IMG/VR virus record: IMGVR_UViG_3300042868_007840
Coordinates: 1-25,815 of that record
Source of the DNA: a virus
Length of the DNA stretch: 25,815 nucleotides
Direction: 5' to 3' (one strand)
Shown here: positions 12,389-19,238 of the stretch, piece by piece
Position numbering within the stretch: position 1 is the stretch's first letter
How the letters are laid out: every line of letters begins with the position of its first letter
Position numbers and translations under genes: made by a program
Notes under the pieces: model-generated
Seen by the model: only the letters and a program-made list of their open reading frames with translations
What the model was told of the DNA's origin: nothing
Databases searched by the model: none

Positions 12389-12844
12389 TCATGATCTTTT
12401 GCGACGGAGTCCGGCGGTATCTGCGCTATTGCCTTCGGCAGAGGGATTGCATCCATAGCCAGGGAGGTGGCCATACATTGAGATTCTGGCGACCACGCTG
12501 CCCGTGGTGTAAAAGCTAAGATTCCCGAGCGTTTCGGGCTTTGCGTAGCGTCCACATTGGGGGCATTTCCTTCCGCCCTCAGTCGCCATAAATGTTCCGT
12601 AGTCCATGCCGTGATCCGGCTTGCTCCCAACGGACAACAATACATCGCTCGCAACCATGACCCGCTCCGAGTTCGGAGCGGGCTTTTCGTGCGTCACGGA
12701 ATCACACGCGAACAATGCAGAACAACACGGTGCCATCAGTCCTTGTTCGGCCAAGAAGTTATTGAAGTCACTCCCTCGGTGCGGATTCGGTGTCATGGCG
12801 GGCGCGTCCTGCGTGATTTCGACCGTGAAGGGTGCCGCGTCCAT
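12389..12844 (-). CDS. Protein with Cys pair and DFNNFLAEQGL motif
   Basis: The 151-residue product starts MDAAPFTVEITQDAPAMTPN. Residues 18-34 (PNPHRGSDFNNFLAEQGL) resemble the (H)xGSxFDDFLxEEGI motif found near the N-terminus of many small antitoxin or regulator proteins. The C-terminal half has CPQCG and later a single Cys in GYGC, a possible metal site, and a positively charged end. No enzyme motif is seen. The ATG at 12844 lies four bases after the previous stop; a start at the internal MTPNPHRG is possible. A perfect hairpin with a plus-strand T-run lies inside the gene (12661-12687). Confidence 0.55.
   Translation of the reverse strand: MDAAPFTVEITQDAPAMTPNPHRGSDFNNFLAEQGLMAPCCSALFACDSVTHEKPAPNSERVMVASDVLLSVGSKPDHGMDYGTFMATEGGRKCPQCGRYAKPETLGNLSFYTTGSVVARISMYGHLPGYGCNPSAEGNSADTAGLRRKRS
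12661..12687 (+). terminator. Plus-strand intrinsic terminator-like hairpin inside a minus-strand gene
   Basis: CCCGCTCCGA (12661-12670) pairs perfectly with TCGGAGCGGG (12673-12682) around two bases and is followed by CTTTT on the plus strand. No T-run follows on the minus strand. It would stop a plus-strand, antisense transcript. Confidence 0.5.
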
Positions 12845-12848
12845 GACG

Positions 12849-13142
12849 TTATGCGTTCGGCGCCTCCATATTGTAGTTCGCAGCATCCAGCCGCATACGC
12901 GCCTCTGCGGTAATCCTCCAAAACGGCCAGCCGTTGCGGTTGTCTTCGGGCCGAACAAGCCCCTTAGCCTTGAGGACGGCCACAACGGCCATTGGATCTC
13001 TAGAGCAATGATGCAGCGCGGCCTTGATGTCTGGTGACTGCGCCTTGCCCTTCATTTCGGCAATGACTCCGAGGGCAATGGCTTCGCGTGCGCCGACTCC
13101 GATGGCGGCAAGCATTTGTCCGGCTTGAATTAGCGTTTGCAT
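12849..13142 (-). CDS. Small winged-helix-like protein
   Basis: The 97-residue protein starts MQTLIQAGQMLAAIGVGARE. The second half, AVVAVLKAKGLVRPEDNRNG followed by WPFWRITAEARMRLDAA, looks like a winged helix with its recognition helix and beta wing, as in small phage and MarR-type regulators. It overlaps the upstream gene by 13 bases, and the ATG at 13142 is preferred to a start far upstream. Ligand and target unknown. Confidence 0.6.
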   Translation of the reverse strand: MQTLIQAGQMLAAIGVGAREAIALGVIAEMKGKAQSPDIKAALHHCSRDPMAVVAVLKAKGLVRPEDNRNGWPFWRITAEARMRLDAANYNMEAPNA

Positions 13143-13345
13143 CGGTTTGAGCGGTTGATGTGGCGTTTTCGGTCGGCGTATTCTGCGGCTGCGAGGTTGA
13201 GCGCCTGCACGCCAGTCACCGCAAAGACCAGCGAAGGCCATGACGGCCCGGTGGCAAATGCTCCAATGATCAGGATGATGCAGCAGGCGAGGAGGATGCG
13301 AGCAAGCATAAGGCAGTTGCGCGCTTGAAGATCGTGATAGTTCAT
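13130..13345 (-). CDS. Small two-helix membrane protein
   Basis: The 71-residue protein starts MNYHDLQARNCLMLARILLA. A hydrophobic segment at about residues 12-32 and a second at 37-53 are separated by a short GPSWP turn, and the C-terminal tail is basic (RKRHINRSNRCKR), suggesting both ends face the cytoplasm. It starts with a TAATG overlap with the coiled-coil gene. It could be an inner-membrane accessory protein; no family recognised. Confidence 0.6.
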   Translation of the reverse strand: MNYHDLQARNCLMLARILLACCIILIIGAFATGPSWPSLVFAVTGVQALNLAAAEYADRKRHINRSNRCKR

Positions 13346-14229
13346 TATCGTTTCACTTTCAAGTTTTGGAATATGCGCAACCCTGCGACTTCCGGCAACT
13401 TGCCGTTGCGCTCGAAGGATTTCTTAAGTGCCGCCAGCACATCGGCCCGCTTTGGCTCGATCCGGCAGAGCTGCGGGAATTTTGCGACAAATGCCAAGAT
13501 GTCCTCGACCTCGAAGTCGATCTCCTCGCGGACGCCGGCGGGAGCTGGTGCCGCAATAACCGCATCCGCTGCGGCGATCCGTGCCGCAGCGTAGCAATCC
13601 CGAGCTGCGGCGGCGTCAGCTTCAGCCTGGAGGCGCGCGGCTTCGGCTCGCGCCTCGGCCTCGCGTTGCGCTGCCAGTGCTTTTTCCTGCGCCTCACGTG
13701 CCGCCTTTTGGCCCTCCTCCGATTGCGCGGCCTCGGCTTTTAGTCGGGCGATCTCCGCTTCGTGCGCGGCCCGTTCCGCGACCTGTCGCTCGCGCTCGAT
13801 CCGTGCGGCTTCGCGCTGCGCTGCCATCTCGGCTTCGTGGCGCTCGCGCTCGACGCGCTGGCGCTCCTGCTCGGCGGCGAGTTCGGCGATGCGCTTGATC
13901 CGCTGCTGTTCGCGGGCGTATTCGGTGACGAGGCCGGACAGGCGGGCCTCCTCGGCAATCACCTCGGCCACGAAATCGGATGCAATGCCGTCAATGCGTT
14001 TGCCCAGGTCAATGACCGGTGCCTTGACGATCTTGCGGCTGCTCTCGACCGCGTTGCGGACGCTGGCGAGGCTGCGGAGCCGGGACTGTGCGATGTCGCA
14101 GCTGTCGGCATCGGTAACGGCTATGACGGCGCGGGCGGCACTGATGATCGCAGCTTTTTGCTTCTCAGCTTCGGGCGTGATTGTGATCTGGTAACCATCT
14201 CCGAGGATGGCAAGTGCGTTGGTGCTCAT
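13345..14229 (-). CDS. Long coiled-coil protein next to the recombinase genes
   Basis: The 294-residue protein has a globular N-terminus (1-95, including QITITPEAEKQKAAIISAAR), an alanine/arginine/glutamate-rich coiled coil from about 100 to 215, and a C-terminal domain (about 230-294) with GVREEIDFEVEDILAFVAKF. Similar proteins are found beside RecT- and exonuclease-type genes in phages, but no function is established. The neighbours suggest a helper in recombination. The ATG directly follows a CAACCAACC leader, and the stop shares bases with the next ATG. The coiled coil is low complexity, so domain boundaries are rough. Confidence 0.75.
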   Translation of the reverse strand: MSTNALAILGDGYQITITPEAEKQKAAIISAARAVIAVTDADSCDIAQSRLRSLASVRNAVESSRKIVKAPVIDLGKRIDGIASDFVAEVIAEEARLSGLVTEYAREQQRIKRIAELAAEQERQRVERERHEAEMAAQREAARIERERQVAERAAHEAEIARLKAEAAQSEEGQKAAREAQEKALAAQREAEARAEAARLQAEADAAAARDCYAAARIAAADAVIAAPAPAGVREEIDFEVEDILAFVAKFPQLCRIEPKRADVLAALKKSFERNGKLPEVAGLRIFQNLKVKR

Positions 14230-14360
14230 GGTTGGTTGATGGTGTCGAGCGGCAGCTCGGGATGGGTGTCAAACGATGCTTCGAGGATCGTCGTGAGTTC
14301 GGAGAGCTTGTCGATAATGTCGTCAAGCTTGTCGATCAGTGCTTTTTGTGCGGTTGTCAT
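14226..14360 (-). CDS. 44-residue protein upstream of the coiled-coil gene
   Basis: The frame reads MTTAQKALIDKLDDIIDKLS then ELTTILEASFDTHPELPLDT and INQP. It is an amphipathic helix with heptad spacing, compatible with a small oligomer or partner of the coiled-coil protein after it. It is supported by an AATACCAACC leader abutting the ATG and an ATGA overlap at its end. Its last four codons form the leader of the next gene. Confidence 0.65.
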   Translation of the reverse strand: MTTAQKALIDKLDDIIDKLSELTTILEASFDTHPELPLDTINQP

Positions 14361-14416
14361 GGTTGGTATTGGTTTGGTGTTGTCCGCGTGTAGGATGCGC
14401 GGCCCCCGGCACTATT

Positions 14417-15142
14417 TCAGCCGAAGATGTCGCCGTCGTCGGTGGTGGCAGGCGCTGCGGCCTGCACTGCCTCAGCCTTCACCGCCTTCGCCTTCTTCGC
14501 CGGCGGCAGCACCTCAACCTCTGCGACTGGTGCCGGTGACTGCGCGTCGTCAAGGATTGGCGGCTCTGCGCGGGCAGTCACGTTGCGCGGACGGTCGCCG
14601 ATGTCCTCCACCTCCTCGGTGGCGTGCATCCCGTTAAGGACGTCGGGAGCGTAGAGCCGTCCGAAAAACGCGGCAGCGCGATAGCGCAGCATGAGTTCCG
14701 GCATCGTCTTCCACTTCGATCCATTTTTGGCGTGCCAGCCTTCCGCCTTGGCCATCGCAATCGACGCTGGCGGGCCTTCGAGTCGCTCGCCGGTCTTGTC
14801 GGTCGTCCAGGCGATGCACGATCGGTCGTCGCCCTCGCCAGTCACCTCGAAACGAACCGGAGCGAACCGACCGCAACTGTTAAGAGCAGCGATGATAAAC
14901 GTCGAAGACCAGCTGGGCCGGCCGTGGATAATGTTGAGATTTTGCATCACCGCGAGCGGCGAGGCTCCGATGCGCTGCGCCATCTCCAGCGCCACGATGG
15001 CATTGCCAATGTTGTCTTTTCCTCGGTATTGCTCCGGGACGATGTTTGACGAGACGAGCGCCAGCGCCATGCGCTGGGCGGACTCAAAAGATGCGGCGTT
15101 GGAAAACGCGGTGGTGGTGGTGGTAACGATGTCGGTTGTCAT
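14417..15142 (-). CDS. RecT-like single-strand annealing protein
   Basis: The 241-residue protein starts MTTDIVTTTTTAFSNAASFE. The central block (residues 40-170) with NIGNAIVALEMAQRIGASPL, NLNIIHGRPSWSS, then AKAEGWHAKNGSKW and MLRYRAAAFFGRLYAPDVLN, ending in TEEVED, is that of a phage annealing protein of the RecT class. A proline/lysine/alanine linker leads to an acidic tail DDGDIFG. It should anneal complementary single strands made by the exonuclease encoded just upstream. The ATG at 15142 is preferred over an upstream start because AATACCAAC abuts it. Annealing-family identity is by pattern, not alignment. Confidence 0.75.
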   Translation of the reverse strand: MTTDIVTTTTTAFSNAASFESAQRMALALVSSNIVPEQYRGKDNIGNAIVALEMAQRIGASPLAVMQNLNIIHGRPSWSSTFIIAALNSCGRFAPVRFEVTGEGDDRSCIAWTTDKTGERLEGPPASIAMAKAEGWHAKNGSKWKTMPELMLRYRAAAFFGRLYAPDVLNGMHATEEVEDIGDRPRNVTARAEPPILDDAQSPAPVAEVEVLPPAKKAKAVKAEAVQAAAPATTDDGDIFG

Positions 15143-15176
15143 GTTGGTATTGGTTGGCGTTGCGTTGGGGAGAAAA

Positions 15177-15977
15177 TCAGGCCCATTTCGGGAGGTCAAT
15201 CGTCAAGGGCGCATCGGAGTAGCCGGGCCAAGTGTCGGCATCTTGGCACCGACGGAAGGTGTCGAGATCAGTCTGGTATTCGATCCGGCCACGGCTGGTC
15301 ATTGTTTCGCTGGCCACATAAACGGCCACCAGGTAGGGAGGCTCGGTCTCGACGGCGATGAATACAAACCCGCGCGGTGCCTCGCCGAACGCGGCCCGGT
15401 AACCGTCGCTATAAAACGCGGCCTGCACGTGGTAGCGGTATTGCGCGATTGATTTCGCGAACCCCTCAGGCGAGGCATCGCGAGTCGTCTTGAGATCGAC
15501 GATGACGCCACGCTCGGTCACGGCATCCGGCCTGCAACGGCACGCGATGCCGTCGGCATCCCAGAATATTGACTGCTCGATTGTCGGATTGCCCGCCAAG
15601 GCCTTTGCGGCGGCTGGGTGGGATCGCACTGCGTCGCGGATCGCTGCGAGCTTGGTCCACTCCTCGTTGGTGATAATCTCGCGTCCCTTAGCCTCAATCT
15701 CAAACGCGGCCAAGTCGGCTTTGCCAACGCTGGTGCGGCGGTCAATGCCTTCGGGCCGAACGGCAGTCTCCTGCTCAAACAAGTCCGGCTCCAAAACGAC
15801 GGTGTGGGTGAGGCTGCCAAGACGCATCGCGGGCGTCTGCTCGGTGGGGTTGGCCTGCCTCCAGCGGTAAAATGCCGGAGCGCGGCGGATGAGATCCAGC
15901 CCGCTCTTCGAGATCGCGGGCGAGGCGTGGTATTCGGCATTGGTCAGGTCGTGCCTGATCGTGGTTGGTGTGGTCAT
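15177..15977 (-). CDS. RecE-like PD-(D/E)XK exonuclease
   Basis: The 266-residue protein matches the phage PDDEXK-like exonuclease family (PF12684, the RecE C-terminal type). Visible elements are GSLTHTVVLEP (54-64, His58), CRPDAV (148-153, catalytic Asp151), VIVDLKTT (158-165, D-x-K) and YHVQAAFYSDGY (182-193, the Gln and Tyr of the motif). Such enzymes degrade one strand from a double-strand end to give the substrate of the annealing protein encoded downstream. ATG at 15977 follows a CCTACCAACC leader; a longer frame from 16049 would overlap the upstream gene and hairpin. Confidence 0.85.
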   Translation of the reverse strand: MTTPTTIRHDLTNAEYHASPAISKSGLDLIRRAPAFYRWRQANPTEQTPAMRLGSLTHTVVLEPDLFEQETAVRPEGIDRRTSVGKADLAAFEIEAKGREIITNEEWTKLAAIRDAVRSHPAAAKALAGNPTIEQSIFWDADGIACRCRPDAVTERGVIVDLKTTRDASPEGFAKSIAQYRYHVQAAFYSDGYRAAFGEAPRGFVFIAVETEPPYLVAVYVASETMTSRGRIEYQTDLDTFRRCQDADTWPGYSDAPLTIDLPKWA

Positions 15978-15994
15978 GGTTGGTAGGCGGATAA

Positions 15995-16017
15995 GCGCCG
16001 GGGATGGAACCCGGCGC
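15995..16017. other. Perfect 8-bp hairpin before the exonuclease gene
   Basis: GCGCCGGG (15995-16002) pairs with CCCGGCGC (16010-16017) around seven bases, between the stop of the 63-residue gene and the exonuclease start. There is no T-run, so it may set relative expression or RNA stability within the operon. Confidence 0.6.
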
Positions 16018-16027
16018 GGTGGGTGGG

Positions 16028-16219
16028 TTAGGCCGCAGCCTTGTCCCATGCCATTTGGCGTTTAAGCCAGAGCTTTGAGAAAAAGTGGGCGTCATTGTAT
16101 GACAGCCCCTGCCGATTGTTGCGACCGAGAATTTTGGAACCCTCCCAGGATTCCCAAGTCCAACCATTGAGGTCAGAATCGAATAAAATGAAAAGGTTGT
16201 ATTTGGTGTCGGCGGTCAT
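16028..16219 (-). CDS. 63-residue protein, first gene after promoter P1
   Basis: The product starts MTADTKYNLFILFDSDLNGW and continues with TWESWEGSKILGRNNRQ and an aromatic, basic C-terminus. It has several tryptophans and looks like a small folded domain, but I do not recognise it. It is the first gene of the P1 transcript, with an ACACCAACC leader abutting the ATG. A longer frame would run through the promoter, so ATG at 16219 is chosen. Confidence 0.7.
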   Translation of the reverse strand: MTADTKYNLFILFDSDLNGWTWESWEGSKILGRNNRQGLSYNDAHFFSKLWLKRQMAWDKAAA

Positions 16220-16229
16220 GGTTGGTGTT

Positions 16230-16271
16230 GGTTGACGTGCGGACCCTACCCCTCCCGCAGCGGAGTGCAAC
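16230..16271 (-). promoter_or_regulatory. Early promoter P1 without a complete operator dyad
   Basis: On the minus strand TTGCAC (16265-16270) and TAGGGT (16243-16248) are 16 bases apart, followed six bases later by GTCAACC (16230-16236). The -35 half-site matches P2 and P3, but the other half (CGCAGC, 16256-16261 on the plus strand) does not pair with it. This may make P1 less regulated than P2 and P3. Confidence 0.6.
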
Positions 16272-16291
16272 AAAATAAATCCACCTGCCTC

Positions 16292-16326
16292 AAAATAAAA
16301 TTCCCGCCCCCTTGCAAGGGCGGGAA
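16292..16326 (-). terminator. Strong terminator at the end of the late module
   Basis: On the minus strand TTCCCGCCC and GGGCGGGAA (16318-16326 and 16301-16309 on the given strand) form a perfect nine-base stem, followed by TTTTATTTT (16292-16300). It should end the lysis transcript before promoter P1. Confidence 0.85.
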
Positions 16327-16343
16327 TCAATGACACGCACGAA

Positions 16344-16433
16344 TTACCCCGGAAAATGGATGCCCGCCCTCATCGCTAGCTTGCGCATTACGGCGTAGAG
16401 GGCGAGCTCGGTACCAACCAAGGAACCGGCCAC
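16344..16433 (-). CDS. Possible 29-residue GTG ORF between endolysin and terminator
   Basis: A GTG frame reads VAGSLVGTELALYAVMRKLA then MRAGIHFPG, with a hydrophobic helical middle and coding-like third positions. It lies before the terminator. A competing ATG frame in another phase (16327-16443) has poor composition. A tiny lysis accessory such as a spanin fragment is conceivable but unproven. Confidence 0.2.
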   Translation of the reverse strand: MAGSLVGTELALYAVMRKLAMRAGIHFPG

Positions 16434-16465
16434 AGAGTTTCATGGCTCAGCCAGTTGTCAAGCCG

Positions 16466-17134
16466 TCACTGGGTGGCCTGGAAGTGCATTGCGTCGCGGC
16501 CGATCAACCAGCCGAGGCCAACCCATCCCTCCCGCGCGAAGGCCTCCATTACCTCTAACGGCATCGTCGCCGAGACCGGCCACGACTGCGAGAGCCGGTT
16601 GGTATCTGCGGCCAAGTCGATCGCGGCGCCGCGAGCGTGGAGACTCGGCAGGCTGCCGCCTCGCATCGTGCGATTGTTATAAACTCCAGCGTATTGCGCG
16701 AGGATGTCGGGATGAGACTTGGCCAGTGACTCCAGCGCGCGCTTGAGGCTGTCGGCAACCTTGTCATGGCATCGGAGGCTCTTGACTGGCTTACCGTCAT
16801 ATTTCAGGCCGAGTCCTTCGACGTTGACGCTGACCAGTTTCGACTCATCGCCGGGCGAGCCGTAAAATCCCTGTAGCGACTCCTGCGATGGTCGCGGCCA
16901 GTTGGATTCCGCAGGCATCAGCGATCGCAGATAGGACTGGCAAGCGGCAATGGATTTCGGCCCCCAAAAGCCGTCCACCTCGACGCCGATTTTGCTTTGG
17001 ATTGATTTGATGCGGTCGCGTGTCATGATCTCTTGAGGCGTGAGGTAGCTGATTATCAGAGTCGGCTCCGGCGGGAAGATCGCGTCCCCGATCCGGCCAG
17101 CCAGCCAGGCCGAGAGCTCGACGAAAAGATTCAT
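16466..17134 (-). CDS. Endolysin with peptidoglycan-binding and M15 peptidase domains
   Basis: The 222-residue protein has a hydrophobic N-terminal stretch, a peptidoglycan-binding-1-like segment (about 36-72, with IKSIQSKIGVEVDGFWGPKS), and a C-terminal M15-type peptidase. The peptidase shows SLHARGAAIDLA (164-175) with zinc ligands His166 and Asp173, and the closing HF at 217-218 as the third His, a layout of L-alanyl-D-glutamate endopeptidases in phage lysis. It cuts the cell wall peptide at the end of infection. The N-terminal hydrophobic region (residues 3-20) might be a membrane anchor or signal-arrest segment. ATGA overlap with the holin candidate ties the two into one lysis pair. Confidence 0.88.
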   Translation of the reverse strand: MNLFVELSAWLAGRIGDAIFPPEPTLIISYLTPQEIMTRDRIKSIQSKIGVEVDGFWGPKSIAACQSYLRSLMPAESNWPRPSQESLQGFYGSPGDESKLVSVNVEGLGLKYDGKPVKSLRCHDKVADSLKRALESLAKSHPDILAQYAGVYNNRTMRGGSLPSLHARGAAIDLAADTNRLSQSWPVSATMPLEVMEAFAREGWVGLGWLIGRDAMHFQATQ

Positions 17135-17466
17135 GGATTCTTCAGCACCTCCTTGACGGTGCTTAGGATCTCGGTTGCGCTGCGAAGGACGTTTGAGTTT
17201 TGCTCCACGACGGTGATGAGGCTCTTGCGGTCAGCGTCGCGCTCGTCTTCGCGCTTGTCCGCTTTGGCTTCGGCTTTGTCTAATCGTTTGCTCATCCACC
17301 ACAAGCCAAGGGCAAGCCCGATGAGCGCCCCGAATGGACCTTGCAACTGCTGTATCCAGTCCGGTGCGGGGACTTGAGAGAGGAGATCGGGCAGGGCCTG
17401 GGAGCCGACGATGCCCGCCACGATCGCGGTCAGGCCGGACAGGGTATGGTCGATGACTGGGTGCAT
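17131..17466 (-). CDS. Holin candidate
   Basis: The 111-residue protein has two predicted membrane segments: TLSGLTAIVAGIVGSQALPD (8-27) and GPFGALIGLALGLWWM (about 43-58). The remainder is a charged helix (RLDKAEAKADKREDERDADR) with coiled-coil potential. Size, topology and position directly upstream of the endolysin with an ATGA overlap fit a class II-type holin or holin-like protein, which makes the membrane hole that releases the endolysin. Sequence alone does not exclude another small membrane protein of the tail module. Confidence 0.65.
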   Translation of the reverse strand: MHPVIDHTLSGLTAIVAGIVGSQALPDLLSQVPAPDWIQQLQGPFGALIGLALGLWWMSKRLDKAEAKADKREDERDADRKSLITVVEQNSNVLRSATEILSTVKEVLKNP

Positions 17467-17469
17467 AAA

Positions 17470-17871
17470 TTAAGACTCGGGCTCGGGCTCGGGCTCAGGC
17501 TGCGGCATGTCTGCCACCACGAAAGCGTCGTCGCCGAACTCAAGCGCGCGGCCCTGCGCGGCGAGCTTGCTGGCCACGCTGCGGATGTCAACGCGGCCGA
17601 GGCTCAAGTATGCCAAGCCAGCGGCGTCCTCGGATAAGGCAGCCGCAAAATTGAGCGCGCCGCCGGTTTCTTCGTGGCTGGCAAACTCGGCAAGCCGCTG
17701 CGCCAGCGGGCGGGCGTTAAGCCACTCATTGATCTCGGTAGTCGTCAGATCCAACACGTGGCCGGTGATCCTGTTGGCGAGGGTTATCGCGTTTCGGAGG
17801 TGGCACGCAAGAGCGCCTGCATCCGAGGAGATGGCGGCGGTGACGGATTCGGTAGGTGTGAGTAGGGACAT
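17470..17871 (-). CDS. Acidic-tailed helical protein upstream of the holin
   Basis: The 133-residue protein starts MSLLTPTESVTAAISSDAGA and is mainly helical, ending in a PEPEPEPES repeat. Its place between tail fibre genes and lysis genes is common for small tail-fibre assembly or lysis-regulating proteins, but no family is recognised. The CTAAACACC leader before the ATG has no Shine-Dalgarno site. The repeat (codons PEPEPE) is low complexity and could vary in copy number. Confidence 0.65.
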   Translation of the reverse strand: MSLLTPTESVTAAISSDAGALACHLRNAITLANRITGHVLDLTTTEINEWLNARPLAQRLAEFASHEETGGALNFAAALSEDAAGLAYLSLGRVDIRSVASKLAAQGRALEFGDDAFVVADMPQPEPEPEPES

Positions 17872-17876
17872 GGTGT

Positions 17877-19238
17877 TTAGGATATTTTAGTTAGCCGCAG
17901 CCATGAGTGGGCGCTTCGGCTTGCTGTTTGAGCCGCATCTGTAGTGTTCTGCGCCCACTGGAGCGATAGAGACCCAGCACTCGCTCCAGTCCGAAATATA
18001 AGAAATCCCGAATAGGTATATCCAGAGGTTGCCGATGATGTTCGCGTAATCGTATCCAATAATCCGGTGGACCCTGTTAAATATAACGGTAGCAGAGTTG
18101 CCCCTGGTGTTGCGGCGGTCCCGCAATGATATTGGATGTGGGATGAGCAGCTGGTCGCATTAAACCGCCATCGGAAGCCCGATGATGCGCTGGCAAAAAG
18201 CGCAAAATTGAAATCAATAAGGTAATTGGTATTCGCCTCAAGCGTCATTCCTGCGAGTACACTGTCATCAGCGAGAGTGTTGTTGTTGCGGGTCGCTGAT
18301 GCACTTGGCGCGCTCAACAGGGTTATCCCTAGCGACTCGTTAGCCGCTGCCGCCGTCGCCGCCCCAAACAGCGTCGCGCCGGTGGTCCCTGCGCCGAGGG
18401 CAATGCGGTGCGCGGAGGCTGCGCCGGTGCCGTAGGTGTAGGCGGTAGAGTTAAATGCTATGCTAGAGCCAGCCTCAAAGGTGCTGCCTACCAGTGGGTC
18501 AACGGCAAACATTCCAGCGTCAAAAGAAGTTGAGGCCACAAGGTCTGAAAACTGAGCCCCGCCACTTGCATCCCGCAGCACCAGCGTGTTGGCCGTGGCG
18601 GCCGATGCGGACAGTCCGTTGACCTTTACGATTATTGCGCCATTGGTGCCATTAGCCCGCTCGACTCGCGCCACCGGTTGCGCCCGCCCTGTCGGTGGTG
18701 TCACGGCAAGCCCGCCGCCGGCTGCAACGTAAAGCTCCGCGTTGATGCTATAGCCCACCGTGTTGAGTTCGGTGATCGTGCCAATGATTACCATGTGACC
18801 GTTGGCGTTGTTCGCGACAGCCGCGTCCATGATGCCGATTGCAGGCATTTTCGCGGCGTTGCTGGCGTCGGCCTTGGAAACGATGGGAATCAGCGTCGAG
18901 CCGCTGCCGTGCGAGCCTGAGACGTAGACGGGATCGCCCTTGGCAAGTGTCTCGCCTGCGCGGACATGGCCGTAGACATTTCCGGCCAGGTTGCCGTGGA
19001 TGTGATCGGCGGTGAGAGTTCCGCTGACGGTTGCCGTCGCCGTCGTGACGTTGGACAGCGAGAGATCCGCCGTGCCATCGCTGGTTGTCGCGCTGGTGAT
19101 GGAGCTTGATCCGCCACCAGCCGGTCCAGCCGGTCCACGCGCTGCGGTGTTGATTTCGGCGATTATCGTCTCGTCCTCAACCACGATGGTCGCGGTGATC
19201 GTTTCGACGTTGGTCGTGAGATTCGCGGTGACGCTCAT
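17877..19238 (-). CDS. Tail fibre-like protein with short collagen-like segment
   Basis: The 453-residue protein has a short N-terminal beta part, a GPAGPAGG collagen-like stretch (about residues 35-42), a repeat-rich central region, a GETLAKGDPVYVSGSHG segment (about 95-111) shared with phage surface proteins, and a C-terminal beta-rich region ending in AHSWLRLTKIS that looks like a fibre head. Threonine, serine and alanine dominate, as in trimeric fibres. It probably binds the host surface, which is inference. It overlaps the upstream gene by ATGA. No chaperone motif is seen. Confidence 0.75.
   Translation of the reverse strand: MSVTANLTTNVETITATIVVEDETIIAEINTAARGPAGPAGGGSSSITSATTSDGTADLSLSNVTTATATVSGTLTADHIHGNLAGNVYGHVRAGETLAKGDPVYVSGSHGSGSTLIPIVSKADASNAAKMPAIGIMDAAVANNANGHMVIIGTITELNTVGYSINAELYVAAGGGLAVTPPTGRAQPVARVERANGTNGAIIVKVNGLSASAATANTLVLRDASGGAQFSDLVASTSFDAGMFAVDPLVGSTFEAGSSIAFNSTAYTYGTGAASAHRIALGAGTTGATLFGAATAAAANESLGITLLSAPSASATRNNNTLADDSVLAGMTLEANTNYLIDFNFALFASASSGFRWRFNATSCSSHIQYHCGTAATPGATLLPLYLTGSTGLLDTITRTSSATSGYTYSGFLIFRTGASAGSLSLQWAQNTTDAAQTASRSAHSWLRLTKIS

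Noticed and set aside
12621-13037. Plus-strand frame of 138 codons opposite three small minus-strand genes
   Set aside because: It would be the only plus-strand gene in the window, would contain a perfect plus-strand terminator near its start, and overlaps well-coupled minus-strand genes.
13345-14229. Coiled-coil protein as a tail tape measure or TolA-like protein
   Set aside because: It lies in the recombination operon, is much too far from the tail genes, and shows no membrane anchor.
15977-16049. Longer N-terminus of the exonuclease (and similar upstream extensions of the helicase at 10625 and the annealase at 15199)
   Set aside because: The extensions run through a hairpin or neighbouring genes, and the inner starts have adjacent CCAAC(C) leaders, or a Shine-Dalgarno site with ATGA coupling.
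16327-16443. Minus-strand ATG frame beginning MKLCGRFLGWYRARPL between the endolysin and the terminator
   Set aside because: The peptide is arginine-rich with poor codon pattern, its stop falls at the edge of the terminator stem, and another frame over the same bases looks better.
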